A DNA stretch of 59,810 bases. It comes from a virus. Location of the stretch: the IMG/VR virus record IMGVR_UViG_3300035182_000400, positions 1 through 59,810 of that record; one strand, 5' to 3'. The notes below the pieces were generated by a model that did not search any database, had not been told where the DNA came from, and was given only the letters and a program-made list of their open reading frames with translations. The translations under genes and the position numbers were made by a program. Positions 22,131-30,202 of this stretch are shown in pieces (the stretch's first letter is position 1; every line of letters starts with the position of its first letter).

Positions 22131-23279
22131 CTACTTCTTTTTGGGGTTGTTTTTACTTATATCCTTAACTTTGTCCTTTTCTTCTACTGCTGTTTTATTG
22201 TTTATATTGGCTTTCATCCCCATAGACTTTTCTTTCTTTCTGGCTATCTTGTCCAACATCTCCTGCTTGATTCTTTCGGCTCTCGACATATCTTTGTCGT
22301 CATTATTCTCTTCAAGAACAATAGCATCTTCAATTTCGTCATCTCGTTTCTGAGCCTCACGCTTGATTCTTTCAAAGTCGTAATTCATCTGACTTGGGTA
22401 AACTAAGTCCGTTGCTAATGCCTCTTCCTCATTAAAAGTTCCTAATACATTGGAAAACTTATTGTAAAATGAGTTATTTAATGAGTAGATAAGTTTTATT
22501 GGACTAATACCCATTCTGGCTGCTACACGACCTAAAATTATTTCTTTTAGATTTAAAGATTTGTAAACCTCTTCACGCAAATGCATATGTACATTCGCTT
22601 CGTAACTTACATCTACTTTGCCGTTGATTGTTAATCTGTCTCCTTCTGCTTCTTTTCTGATGTGGTCAAGCGTTGATAATAATAGCTTGTAATCCTCACG
22701 TGCGTTCGTGTCGATATATTTGTCTTTTTGTCGACTGTAAAGATAAACCAACTCCTCAAGCCTACTGCGTTTTACTCCTAATCGGATATCAGCATATGAA
22801 GCCTTGAAGATGTCGATTCTTTTCTCAATCTCTTCTCTGTTCTCTGTCCTGAATCTCTTTACGGTATCTTTAGAAACAGGTATGCCCCACTCTTTGTTGA
22901 CAACCTTTAATGTCTCTTCTATCGAGAACATGCGTCCGAATAATTCTACAAGTTCCGTACGTCTGTCTGATAACAGTCCACTACTCCCTTTTACGTTCGC
23001 ACCTCCTTGTGGCTTACCAAATGCCTTCCTTTTTACCGCAGTTAGTTTATTCTGAAGCTTGTAATAAATCGACTTTTTTGTCAAAATACTGTTCTGTTCT
23101 TCGACAGGCAGATGCTCGACTAACTTAGTTATTATATGCGGAAATACAGCTAAATTAACTTCTGTTCCATCCGTACAAATTACAATCTTTTTATTATTTA
23201 AAATAGGATTGACAGACAATTTTAGAAACTCTTGATAGGCTTCTTTATCTACTACACCTTCTGGGATATTATTTTCCAT
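22131..23279 (-). CDS. HTH/coiled-coil DNA-binding protein, alternative small terminase candidate
   Basis: 382 residues. The centre has an HTH-like segment (about 115-140, RMFSIEETLKVVNKEWGIPVSKDTVKRF) and then LEELVYLYSRQKDKYIDTNA...DYKLLLSTLDHIRKEAEGDR, a pattern found in several phage small-terminase-like proteins. The C-terminus is Lys/Glu-rich and disordered. It begins a long operon, 13 nt after a TAnnTTTG motif. Whether it is terminase or a regulator is open, since it lies 13 kb from terL. Confidence 0.5.
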   Translation of the reverse strand: MENNIPEGVVDKEAYQEFLKLSVNPILNNKKIVICTDGTEVNLAVFPHIITKLVEHLPVEEQNSILTKKSIYYKLQNKLTAVKRKAFGKPQGGANVKGSSGLLSDRRTELVELFGRMFSIEETLKVVNKEWGIPVSKDTVKRFRTENREEIEKRIDIFKASYADIRLGVKRSRLEELVYLYSRQKDKYIDTNAREDYKLLLSTLDHIRKEAEGDRLTINGKVDVSYEANVHMHLREEVYKSLNLKEIILGRVAARMGISPIKLIYSLNNSFYNKFSNVLGTFNEEEALATDLVYPSQMNYDFERIKREAQKRDDEIEDAIVLEENNDDKDMSRAERIKQEMLDKIARKKEKSMGMKANINNKTAVEEKDKVKDISKNNPKKK

Positions 23280-23294
23280 AAATTAATTACTTCA

Positions 23295-23362
23295 CAAACA
23301 TAATGAGACTTGTTGTTAATAATACTTGTTCCTTATGAACTCTTCATAGGCATACTTATGAA
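23295..23362 (-). promoter_or_regulatory. Promoter-like -7 box with three inverted TATGAA/TTCATA half-sites
   Basis: TATGTTTG (minus strand, 23302-23295) fits the Bacteroidota TAnnTTTG box, 16 nt upstream of the HTH-protein start, but a TTG at the expected upstream spacing is missing. Further up, half-sites TATGAA (23334-23339), TTCATA (23343-23348) and TATGAA (23357-23362) form two overlapping hairpins that cannot form together. This could be an operator or an RNA switch. Confidence 0.35.
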
Positions 23363-23432
23363 ATCATTGCTATGTTGCTGCGAGTTTATTCGATAATCTC
23401 GTCATTTTATCTTTTATTAGTAACGTTGTATT

Positions 23433-23464
23433 AAAAAGAAACACCCCTACCAGAGGAGTGTTTC
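23433..23464 (-). terminator. Rho-independent terminator
   Basis: Minus-strand GAAACACTCCT (23464-23454) pairs with AGGGGTGTTTC (23448-23438) over a 5-nt loop, with one G-T pair, followed by TTTTT (23437-23433). It ends the transcript after the 72-residue gene. Confidence 0.85.
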
Positions 23465-23501
23465 AACCACAAACATTAAAGTAATAGAAATAACATATAA
23501 A

Positions 23502-23720
23502 TTAACTTTGTCGAATAAAAAGTTGCTTTTCAAATAACTTCTCTTCTGTTACAGAATCTGTTTTTGCATCACTAAAAGGACTTCCACCGCATTTAGTTAC
23601 CTTAAACTTTTTTCTGTTCGTTATCCTATTTCTTTTGCCCTGAAGAAGATATGAACAGTATCCGTAATTGAATACTAAAATATCCGTGTAAGGTGTCCAA
23701 TTGTTTCTAAATAGCCCCAT
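23502..23720 (-). CDS. Hypothetical protein (72 aa)
   Basis: ATG at 23720, overlapping the end of the previous gene by 14 nt in another frame. Tyr/Cys-containing and Lys-rich (RKKFKVTKCGG), no motif. Followed by a strong terminator. Confidence 0.45.
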   Translation of the reverse strand: MGLFRNNWTPYTDILVFNYGYCSYLLQGKRNRITNRKKFKVTKCGGSPFSDAKTDSVTEEKLFEKQLFIRQS

Positions 23721-23877
23721 ATTGTTTTGTTTTTATGTATCCTAATTTTCTTGCCTTCTTTTTAGCTTTCTTCAAAGTCCTTGCCCAAACGTAACCTTTA
23801 CCGAATCCGAATGGTTTGAATCCTTGTTCTAATTTTAAACGAATTAGCTCACGAGCCTCAGTTTCACTCCATTCCAT
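23707..23877 (-). CDS. Small basic protein (56 aa)
   Basis: A 57-codon frame from ATG 23877 to TAG 23709-23707. After an acidic start it becomes strongly basic, GKGYVWARTLKKAKKKARK then LGY, a likely nucleic-acid-binding tail. It fills the 163-bp gap between two longer genes and has close junctions at both sides. Confidence 0.5.
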   Translation of the reverse strand: MEWSETEARELIRLKLEQGFKPFGFGKGYVWARTLKKAKKKARKLGYIKTKQYGAI

Positions 23878-23883
23878 AGCACT

Positions 23884-24747
23884 TTACTTAATTACTTTAA
23901 TAATCTGGTCTAATCTCCTATCGAACAAAGAACCATTCTCTTCTATTGTTACTGTCTTTACAGTACAATACTCTCCTTTGTAAGAGTTACGACCTGGAAT
24001 ATTCATAGCCACAATTACACCTTGAGCTTGTGAACCTAATACATTCCTGAACTTAACTTCGTCACCTACTGTAATTGTAAGTCTTCTGTTTGAATCATTG
24101 GCTTCTACTCGGTAAACAAGAGTACTGTTTGTTTTTGCCCCAGAACGTTTAAGATGCAATTCATTTTTCTTAGGCTCTTTTTTGTCCTTGTTCTCTTTAA
24201 TAGGCTCAGGTGTTTCTAATTCCTTTAATCCATATACAAATCTGCCTCTATCATTTAAGGTCTTAAAGTTATTTGGCGACTTTGTTATATGTCTAAGAAT
24301 GTTATTTATTCGAACAGAAAGATTTGAGTCAGTTCCCTCAAAATTAATTGCTTCTCTAATCTCTTTTGATGATAACGCTTTTCCTGCTTCCTTAATAGCT
24401 TCTATGACTTTCTCTTTAAAGGTCTTTCCTTTAGGTTTGTTTTTCAATTCCTCAAACATCCCTTTAGTTACTTCAACTTCCTTAGATTCTTTGCTATCAC
24501 TTACAAACAATATTTCTTTTGTTTCAGAATCATAAACAGTTACAGAAGTCGAATCAGAACCCTTTGCTTCATCCATGCCTCCGATTAATTCTAATGTCTC
24601 AGGTGCGTTTTCAACCTCAAGAATCATTTTAACTAATTGTGATGTAACTTCTGCCCTTCTGAAATCCACTTCTTTATCAGAATTTTGTACGATTGTTTGC
24701 TGATTTAACAGCTTGTTTATTAAATCGTATTTTACTTGTCTTTTCAT
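23884..24747 (-). CDS. Hypothetical protein with winged-helix-like domain (287 aa)
   Basis: Residues about 108-165 read TFKEKVIEAIKEAGKALSSK then EIREAINFEGTDSN, the layout of the HARE-HTH-type winged helix (helix, GKALSSKEI turn, helix, then GRFVYGL wing). A Lys-rich linker (about 176-200) leads to a beta-rich end. ATGA overlap with the preceding gene. A DNA-binding role is plausible; no more is supported. Confidence 0.55.
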   Translation of the reverse strand: MKRQVKYDLINKLLNQQTIVQNSDKEVDFRRAEVTSQLVKMILEVENAPETLELIGGMDEAKGSDSTSVTVYDSETKEILFVSDSKESKEVEVTKGMFEELKNKPKGKTFKEKVIEAIKEAGKALSSKEIREAINFEGTDSNLSVRINNILRHITKSPNNFKTLNDRGRFVYGLKELETPEPIKENKDKKEPKKNELHLKRSGAKTNSTLVYRVEANDSNRRLTITVGDEVKFRNVLGSQAQGVIVAMNIPGRNSYKGEYCTVKTVTIEENGSLFDRRLDQIIKVIK

Positions 24748-24971
24748 GCTTGAGTGGTAGGTTTGATAATTTCGATTACAGGATATATTTTAAATCGGCA
24801 CTTGTTTATTATAAATGTTGTGTCTAGATTTTCATCCTTTTCCATATCAGCAAATGTCGTTATTAATCGGTATTGTTCTTCGCTGATTATCATAGCCATT
24901 TTAGGCTTCAGAGTGTTTGATTGTAAATCTAACTGTTCTCCTATTTCTAATCTATAAACTTGTGTACTCAT
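24744..24971 (-). CDS. Hypothetical protein (75 aa)
   Basis: Beta-rich short protein (QVYRLEIGEQLDLQ, RFKIYPVIEI) with ATGA coupling to the winged-helix gene. No motif. Its start overlaps the zinc-type microprotein's stop. Confidence 0.5.
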   Translation of the reverse strand: MSTQVYRLEIGEQLDLQSNTLKPKMAMIISEEQYRLITTFADMEKDENLDTTFIINKCRFKIYPVIEIIKPTTQA

Positions 24972-25126
24972 CTGTTTGATTTTTCGATACTAACTTTGCT
25001 CTTAGATGTCAACCCGCAATTAAAACATTTCTTGATTATTATTCCAGCTTCTATTCTGATTCCTGATTTTGCAAAATCATGATACTTAGAACCTTTACAA
25101 GGATTTTCATTAGATTTCTCCTTCAT
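24968..25126 (-). CDS. Zinc-ribbon-like microprotein (52 aa)
   Basis: 53-codon frame, ATG at 25126 to TGA at 24970-24968 (ATGA overlap with the next gene). Contains NPCKG, H16 and CFNCG, i.e. three cysteines and a His in a CxnHxnCxxC-like order that could bind zinc. The overlap at both ends supports that it is translated. Confidence 0.55.
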   Translation of the reverse strand: MKEKSNENPCKGSKYHDFAKSGIRIEAGIIIKKCFNCGLTSKSKVSIEKSNR

Positions 25127-25412
25127 AATCTTCGTATTTGTAAGTTATGATACATTCACATTCGTCTGAAACTCTAACTTCCAATACAATCTTCTTTTCC
25201 TTTTTGTCTATAAATTGAATCAGCTTCTCAGGATGATTTTGGTGCTCTAGCTTATGAACTCTACAAATAGTTAATCCAAATGTAGACATTTGTTCTTTTA
25301 ACATGTTGTAAGTTCTACATCTGACGTCATTAAAGAAATCAACCTCAGAATCCTCAATAGAAATTTTTACACTTCTTGGGAAATTCAAATGTTTAAATAG
25401 CTTATCATTCAT
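25110..25412 (-). CDS. Hypothetical protein (100 aa)
   Basis: Mixed alpha/beta protein with one CRTYNMLKEQ helix, a THHH-free centre and a beta-type end (VLEVRVSDECECIITYKYED). No known motif. Overlaps the zinc-type microprotein by 17 nt. Confidence 0.5.
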   Translation of the reverse strand: MNDKLFKHLNFPRSVKISIEDSEVDFFNDVRCRTYNMLKEQMSTFGLTICRVHKLEHQNHPEKLIQFIDKKEKKIVLEVRVSDECECIITYKYEDYEGEI

Positions 25413-25413
25413 T

Positions 25414-25485
25414 CTATAAATCTATTGTAATTGATTCAACTTCATCTCCAGGGTCACTTACGATGATAATAATTTTACTGTTCAT
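25414..25485 (-). CDS. Possible microprotein (23 aa)
   Basis: ATG at 25485 overlaps the rfbC stop (ATGAACAGTAA), encoding MNSKIIIIVSDPGDEVESIT then IDL. Too short for certainty; the only support is the overlap style usual in this region and the hydrophobic strand that suggests a beta element. Confidence 0.25.
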   Translation of the reverse strand: MNSKIIIIVSDPGDEVESITIDL

Positions 25486-26014
25486 TATTGTTGTATTTGT
25501 AATTATTAAAACTTTCACCCAATATATCTCTCAGACTCATATTTACATTGGTTGCTTTCTCACCCCAATCTATATTCAAATCTCTATCATAAGCAAATAT
25601 ACAAAATTGATGTTCTGGTTCATATTGACAATCTACTGCATAATTAACAACAGTATTATCTTCCAAACATAAAAATCCGTGAGCAAAGCCTTTAGGTATA
25701 AGTAATGTTCTTCTTTCAACATCATCTAATTTCACCTTAAAATGATGTCCGAATGTCTCTGAATCTGGTCTCATATCTAAAACTACATCTAATATTGAAC
25801 CCTTTGAACACCAAACTATTTTAGCTTGTTCGAATGGTTTCTCTTGGAAGTGCAAACCTCTTAAAACACCCTTATGAGACACAGATTGATTCAACTGAAC
25901 CATGTCGAAATTAAATTCCTTTTTGTAAAAAATTACGCTAAATAATCCTCTGTCATCCTTAAACAAATCAGGCTTCAAAACAAATAATCCTTCTGCTAAT
26001 TCTATTGATTCCAT
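25475..26014 (-). CDS. rfbC: dTDP-4-dehydrorhamnose 3,5-epimerase-like protein
   Basis: Cupin-type epimerase of 179 residues. Expected features: RG at 22-23, the catalytic base in RGLHFQ (H55), the sugar-handling KIVWCSKGSILDVVLDMR (65-82), FAHGF (110-114) and the CQYEPEHQ tyrosine (about 131). The enzyme inverts C3 and C5 of a dTDP-keto sugar in rhamnose synthesis. No RfbA, RfbB or RfbD is encoded nearby, so it must use host intermediates, perhaps to modify the surface or the phage. Confidence 0.85.
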   Translation of the reverse strand: MESIELAEGLFVLKPDLFKDDRGLFSVIFYKKEFNFDMVQLNQSVSHKGVLRGLHFQEKPFEQAKIVWCSKGSILDVVLDMRPDSETFGHHFKVKLDDVERRTLLIPKGFAHGFLCLEDNTVVNYAVDCQYEPEHQFCIFAYDRDLNIDWGEKATNVNMSLRDILGESFNNYKYNNNEQ

Positions 26015-26016
26015 AA

Positions 26017-26232
26017 TTAATGTTTAAATTTTTTAAAAGCGCAAAACCATCTCACTTTAGGATATTTCTTATTTGCAATCATCTTCCACTTTTTAAATTC
26101 CTTACTCCTGTAAAACTCGTAATCATTTACTAATATTAAATACATGCCATTGTTAATAGTTGTTTCTTCTAAGTCCCAATCATATTGTGGAAACTTATCG
26201 GCAAATGTAAATACTATTTTTTCAATTGACAT
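26017..26232 (-). CDS. Hypothetical protein (71 aa)
   Basis: Aromatic-rich small protein (WFCAFKKFKH end; NDYEFYRSKEFKKW), overlapping the RNase H stop by 19 nt in another frame. No motif. Position between RNase H and rfbC gives no clue. Confidence 0.5.
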   Translation of the reverse strand: MSIEKIVFTFADKFPQYDWDLEETTINNGMYLILVNDYEFYRSKEFKKWKMIANKKYPKVRWFCAFKKFKH

Positions 26233-26672
26233 ATCAAATATTTTCTTGCCTCTCCAGCGAGGAAATCTACTCTTTCATTACTTTCAATTCCAGCGTGACC
26301 CTTTACTTTGACGAATTTAATTTTAAGTAACTTTGTATAGTGAAGCATCTCTTCCCATTTATCTCTATTCTTGATATCATACCAATCCATCTCAATCCAT
26401 CTTATGTACCACTTTTCAAGAAAGCAATTCACAACATAAGCACTGTCTGAGTGTAGGTCTATCTTATCTGTCAAATGATTCTGGTATGCATATTTTAAGG
26501 ATTGAATTACAGCTTCCATCTCCATCCTTGTAGATGTTGTTTCTTCTGTATAACCTAAATCTTCAAAGATAGTTTCTCCATCTTTTATTACTAAGAACGC
26601 CCACCCACCTATTCCTGAATTTTCGTGCTTCTTATTGTTATTACAAGAACCATCTGTCCAAATATGTATCAT
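26214..26672 (-). CDS. rnhA: Ribonuclease HI
   Basis: All four catalytic positions are present: D7 (TDGSC), E51 (TRMEMEAV), D76 (HSDSAYV) and D136 (ERVDFLAG). KVKGHAGIESNE supplies the usual HxGxxxNE motif. 152 residues is the typical length. It removes RNA from RNA:DNA hybrids, such as Okazaki primers made by the DnaG-like primase encoded at 44942-45922, or origin R-loops. Confidence 0.94.
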   Translation of the reverse strand: MIHIWTDGSCNNNKKHENSGIGGWAFLVIKDGETIFEDLGYTEETTSTRMEMEAVIQSLKYAYQNHLTDKIDLHSDSAYVVNCFLEKWYIRWIEMDWYDIKNRDKWEEMLHYTKLLKIKFVKVKGHAGIESNERVDFLAGEARKYLICQLKK

Positions 26673-26935
26673 TTACCCAATACTTCAACAGATTCATTTT
26701 CTTTTCGATATATTCCTGGACCACCAAACTCTGGGTCTTGAATCACCCTGAGACCTTTGTATTTTTTTAATACAAATCCTGAGTTAGTAACCCAAACTTG
26801 CATTTCTTGACAACTTAATTTTAACGTAGTGTATGACAAATCACCCATCACCAAAACCATAGGTTCAATTCCTTTGCTTCTCAGAGAAAGCAATTGTGTC
26901 TCTATTTCTAAATCAATCTGTTCGAAATTTTTCAT
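26669..26935 (-). CDS. Hypothetical protein (88 aa)
   Basis: Coupled to RNase H (4-nt overlap) and to the helicase upstream (ATGA). Beta-type core (MVLVMGDLSYTTLKLS, VWVTNSG). Between a helicase and RNase H it may belong to DNA metabolism, but no motif is recognised. Confidence 0.55.
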   Translation of the reverse strand: MKNFEQIDLEIETQLLSLRSKGIEPMVLVMGDLSYTTLKLSCQEMQVWVTNSGFVLKKYKGLRVIQDPEFGGPGIYRKENESVEVLGK

Positions 26936-28419
26936 AATTCTTTTCTATTTTGCAACATCTTCTTTTGGTTCTCAATAATTTCTTCGTAGTCTGACAGGAA
27001 TATCAATTTCTTTTTTGCTCTAGTAATTGCTACGTATAGCAAATTATCTTCCTGTTTTAATTGCCAGTCTTGAACTGCGAATCTATTAGGAATTAACTCT
27101 GGACAGAGAATAAATACATTGTCGTTTTCTAATCCTTTAGATTTATGTATTGTAGATAGACATATACCCTCCCCTTGTTCTTTAAATATTTGCTTTATGT
27201 TTTCCTTTAAATTCTTTGTGTAAGACAAGCCTTCTGATAAAACCGATAGTATATCAAACTTTTGATTCATGCCATCTATCTTCTCAGAATTGTCTGGATT
27301 TCTCATTCCTAATTTAATCAACTTCATACGCTCTTTTTGTATGGTCTGCTTATATTTAACTAACATACTTTTAGTTGTTTCGCATCCTATTTTATTTACA
27401 AGTGATATCAGACCGACACCGATGTCTTTACCTTTGACAAAAGATTTTACGCCAATGGATAAAAAATACAAATTAGCAAGTATTAACGGCTTCAAATTCC
27501 TACACAGAACCCAATCTCCACTTCGTATTTCGTCTATGAATCCATCTCTAACAATCCCACTCTTATTTTCTTTGAAAGGCTCAATTTGAGGATTTATTTT
27601 CCTTGCCCTTTCAACTATTCTAGTCCCACATCTGTAATTGACTGACAGAGGCAATTCTATCGTATTATCGAATAAAGTTTTAAGACGTGTGTAACTATCT
27701 ATGTCTGCTCCAGCAAATCCATATATAGCTTGACTTGGGTCTCCAACAGCAATTAGCCTTCCATCTTTCTTTAAAATCTTAGTTATTATGTTTTGTTGGC
27801 ATCTGGAAAGGTCTTGACTCTCATCAACAAAAACGTAATCAAATTTAGCAACCCTTAAATCTTCTGAAACAACACGGTAAATCATGTCGGTGAAATCGAA
27901 TACTTTATCATCCTTATCCATCAACTTGAGAACTTCAACAGCCATATCTGCCTCTTCTTCAGAAATATTTATATCGTGATGAAATGCGAGTTGTATAACC
28001 TCTTCTTTGTCAAATGTAAGGGTCATCCTCATTAAATCTACTATATTAGACAATATATATTGATAATATGCTGTTCTCTTTATATCAACCTTGTTTTTTA
28101 TTAACACTTTCTTTATATGGTCTAAAGATTTGTTGGGCTTCAATTCAGACTTATATCCTTTGCTTTTCATTACAGACCGCCAACAGAATGAATGCATAGT
28201 TGTTACCACTACATCTCTTCTCTTTATCCTAGATTTCAACTCCTCAACGATAGCATTGTTGAAAGCTAAAAATGCAATATCTTTGCCTTTAGGAACTAGA
28301 TTCAGACATCCTATCAGAGTTGTTGTTTTCCCTGACCCAGCGACAGCACCGATGATAATATTTGTATTAGAATCTACAATCTCCTTATAAATCCTTTTTT
28401 GATATTTAGAATCTTCCAT
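26932..28419 (-). CDS. UvrD/Rep-type superfamily 1 helicase
   Basis: Walker A GAVAGSGKTT (24-33), motif II VFVDESQD (196-203), GDPSQAIYGFAGA, the STIHKSKGLE motif V and YVAITRAKKKL motif VI are all visible in order across 495 residues. This is a UvrD/Rep/PcrA-like 3'-5' helicase, shorter than the usual 650-700 residues, so insert subdomains are reduced. It may displace proteins at forks or help recombination, as T4 Dda or UvrD do. Confidence 0.9.
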   Translation of the reverse strand: MEDSKYQKRIYKEIVDSNTNIIIGAVAGSGKTTTLIGCLNLVPKGKDIAFLAFNNAIVEELKSRIKRRDVVVTTMHSFCWRSVMKSKGYKSELKPNKSLDHIKKVLIKNKVDIKRTAYYQYILSNIVDLMRMTLTFDKEEVIQLAFHHDINISEEEADMAVEVLKLMDKDDKVFDFTDMIYRVVSEDLRVAKFDYVFVDESQDLSRCQQNIITKILKKDGRLIAVGDPSQAIYGFAGADIDSYTRLKTLFDNTIELPLSVNYRCGTRIVERARKINPQIEPFKENKSGIVRDGFIDEIRSGDWVLCRNLKPLILANLYFLSIGVKSFVKGKDIGVGLISLVNKIGCETTKSMLVKYKQTIQKERMKLIKLGMRNPDNSEKIDGMNQKFDILSVLSEGLSYTKNLKENIKQIFKEQGEGICLSTIHKSKGLENDNVFILCPELIPNRFAVQDWQLKQEDNLLYVAITRAKKKLIFLSDYEEIIENQKKMLQNRKEL

Positions 28420-28421
28420 GT

Positions 28422-28748
28422 TTAATTAGTATAGAATCTCCAAAGATGTCTCTCACTAAATTTGAATTTCGTCTTAGGCTTTGATGCAAATTTGCCATTA
28501 AAAACAGAATTAAATCCTGCAATATTGCCTTGATTGAAAATAGAACTACAAAGGAAATCATTTATAAGAACTCCCTCAAATTGCAAATAAGGTGCTGTAT
28601 GGACAGTTCCTCCAACAGGTGGCTCGAATGAAGTAACAAGAAAGAAATCGACATTATCTCCTATCTGAACCTCCAGTAAATCGTGTCCTGCATCTGTTAG
28701 TGCAGTAACCTCATTCACAAGTTCTGCATACATTTTATTATTCTTCAT
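28422..28748 (-). CDS. Hypothetical protein (108 aa)
   Basis: Mixed protein with VQIGDNVDFFLVTSFEPPVGG and KTKFKFSERHLWRFY stretches; Asn-rich turns. No domain is recognised. It overlaps the sigma-like gene's stop by 11 nt and sits 2 nt before the helicase. Confidence 0.5.
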   Translation of the reverse strand: MKNNKMYAELVNEVTALTDAGHDLLEVQIGDNVDFFLVTSFEPPVGGTVHTAPYLQFEGVLINDFLCSSIFNQGNIAGFNSVFNGKFASKPKTKFKFSERHLWRFYTN

Positions 28749-29355
28749 CTTCGCTGAATATTACAATTTGTTTCTTAATTTTCTTAATAGAATTTTGGTA
28801 TTGTGAAGAAGTCACTCTGCTCTTTCTATTTAAGAATTCATCCTTCTTTTCGTTTAATAACTTTGACTTCAATACTAAGGTATCTACTTTATCTAAATCA
28901 AGAAATGTTATAAGGAAATCAATGTCATATTGGCTAGAGTTTTGAATAGCTGGTCTATGAATCTCATGCTTGTGAAAGTCCTGAAATTTCTCACTAGTTC
29001 TAACCTCTTTCTGAAACATCCTGAACAGGCTTCTAGTTAAAGATTTATTGTAGTAAAAGTAAAAGCAACTCTTAGCATGAACTTTGTAATTTGAAACACA
29101 TTTGTCTAAAACTATATAGCATTCAGTTTCTATCTCATCCTTTTCAAGACACTCGTGATTTACACTAGAATTTCTAAAGAGCATCTGATAGTTAGTTACG
29201 TTCTTAATGACTATTTTCTTCATCATTTTAAACAACTCAAACTTTAAATCTGAGACTAATCTTTCATTACCACTCTTTTGTATTTTAAGGATGTAGCCAT
29301 TAACCCTTTTCCTGTTAAATTCTGGCTCTGCTATTTTGAATAATGTAAAATGCAT
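28738..29355 (-). CDS. Sigma-70-like transcription factor candidate A
   Basis: 205 residues. Residues about 35-115 look like region 2: a KIVIKNV-type start, an acidic ETECYIVLDKCVSNYK stretch in the DxxQE position, then FYFYYNKSLTRSLFRMF, the LxxxIRNxLLRxxR-type helix. The C-terminus (about 145-200) has a region-4-like helix-turn-helix with SRVTSSQYQNSIKKIKKQ. Similar phage factors (T4 gp55 type) direct host polymerase to late promoters. No strong motif makes this certain. Confidence 0.5.
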   Translation of the reverse strand: MHFTLFKIAEPEFNRKRVNGYILKIQKSGNERLVSDLKFELFKMMKKIVIKNVTNYQMLFRNSSVNHECLEKDEIETECYIVLDKCVSNYKVHAKSCFYFYYNKSLTRSLFRMFQKEVRTSEKFQDFHKHEIHRPAIQNSSQYDIDFLITFLDLDKVDTLVLKSKLLNEKKDEFLNRKSRVTSSQYQNSIKKIKKQIVIFSEDEE

Positions 29356-29666
29356 CAGCCTTTGAATTTTTTGATTAACTCTTTGTTCTTAACGTATTTT
29401 TGCTCCTTGATATCTTTCTTGTAATGCTCTCTGGAACGCTTCGTTAAAACAGCTTGTTTCTGGTCTGGGGTCATAGAGTTAAACTTATTAATGCCCCAAG
29501 AAGGAGTATAGCCTAAACACTTCAAAATCCTAGATTCATCATTTGGACATTTAACATCGTTTTCCTCCTTTTCTTCTTCAGTCATTTCTATAACGAAGTT
29601 ATTCTTGTTATTACCGCAAGAGCAGTCTAAACAACAGAAATTATATTTTTTCATTGTGCTATCCAT
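29355..29666 (-). CDS. Zinc-ribbon-like protein (103 aa)
   Basis: An N-terminal CCLDCSCG cluster and KCPND at about 42 form a likely Cys4-type zinc site; the remainder is a Lys-rich helix. Overlaps the resolvase stop by 8 nt and the sigma-like gene by one base. Could be a DNA or RNA-polymerase partner; not recognised. Confidence 0.55.
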   Translation of the reverse strand: MDSTMKKYNFCCLDCSCGNNKNNFVIEMTEEEKEENDVKCPNDESRILKCLGYTPSWGINKFNSMTPDQKQAVLTKRSREHYKKDIKEQKYVKNKELIKKFKG

Positions 29667-30201
29667 TAATCTTAGATTTTAGTAAGTGTAAAATATGAAT
29701 AGCATCTGCTTCATTATCATCAGAACCTTTATAGCCCCATAATCTTTCAGCAAATTCAATCATTAAAGGTTTGCCAGCATTACCACTTGATGTGGCGAAT
29801 TTTTTAATCTCTGCTGCAGAGAACTCAATGTATTCAACTCCTAGTTCGGTACTCAATTTTTCTATTATACAAATCAATTTACTTGAGTGTATAATAGGAT
29901 TTATGTTCCTACCTGACGGCAATTCATAAGCTACTACATTTATGCCGTTCTTAATAATAAATTCTTTCAATCTGGACTCGAATCTAATCCATTTCATGCC
30001 TTGACTTTCCTTGCTCTTTATAGACAAATCCCACATATCGCATCGGTAATTCTCGCCAACTAATTCCCAAGCTATTCCGCATTTTGTAGCTTGGTCGATA
30101 GCCATAATATTTATATTCGTAGGTTTGCTAGCTGTTTTTATCTTTCTTGCCCTACCGACTTTATCATCGATTAATTTCTGTTTTGATTTTGTCTTAGCCA
30201 T
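29659..30201 (-). CDS. ruvC: RuvC-like Holliday junction resolvase
   Basis: RNase H-like fold with AIDQATKCG (D36), AYELPSG (E93) and DDNEADAIHI (D162/D166) in the RuvC order. 180 residues. It would cut four-way junctions made during recombination-dependent replication, leaving packageable DNA. It follows SbcC directly (1-nt gap). A basic N-terminus of about 25 residues precedes the fold. Confidence 0.8.
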   Translation of the reverse strand: MAKTKSKQKLIDDKVGRARKIKTASKPTNINIMAIDQATKCGIAWELVGENYRCDMWDLSIKSKESQGMKWIRFESRLKEFIIKNGINVVAYELPSGRNINPIIHSSKLICIIEKLSTELGVEYIEFSAAEIKKFATSSGNAGKPLMIEFAERLWGYKGSDDNEADAIHILHLLKSKING

Positions 30202-30202
30202 A

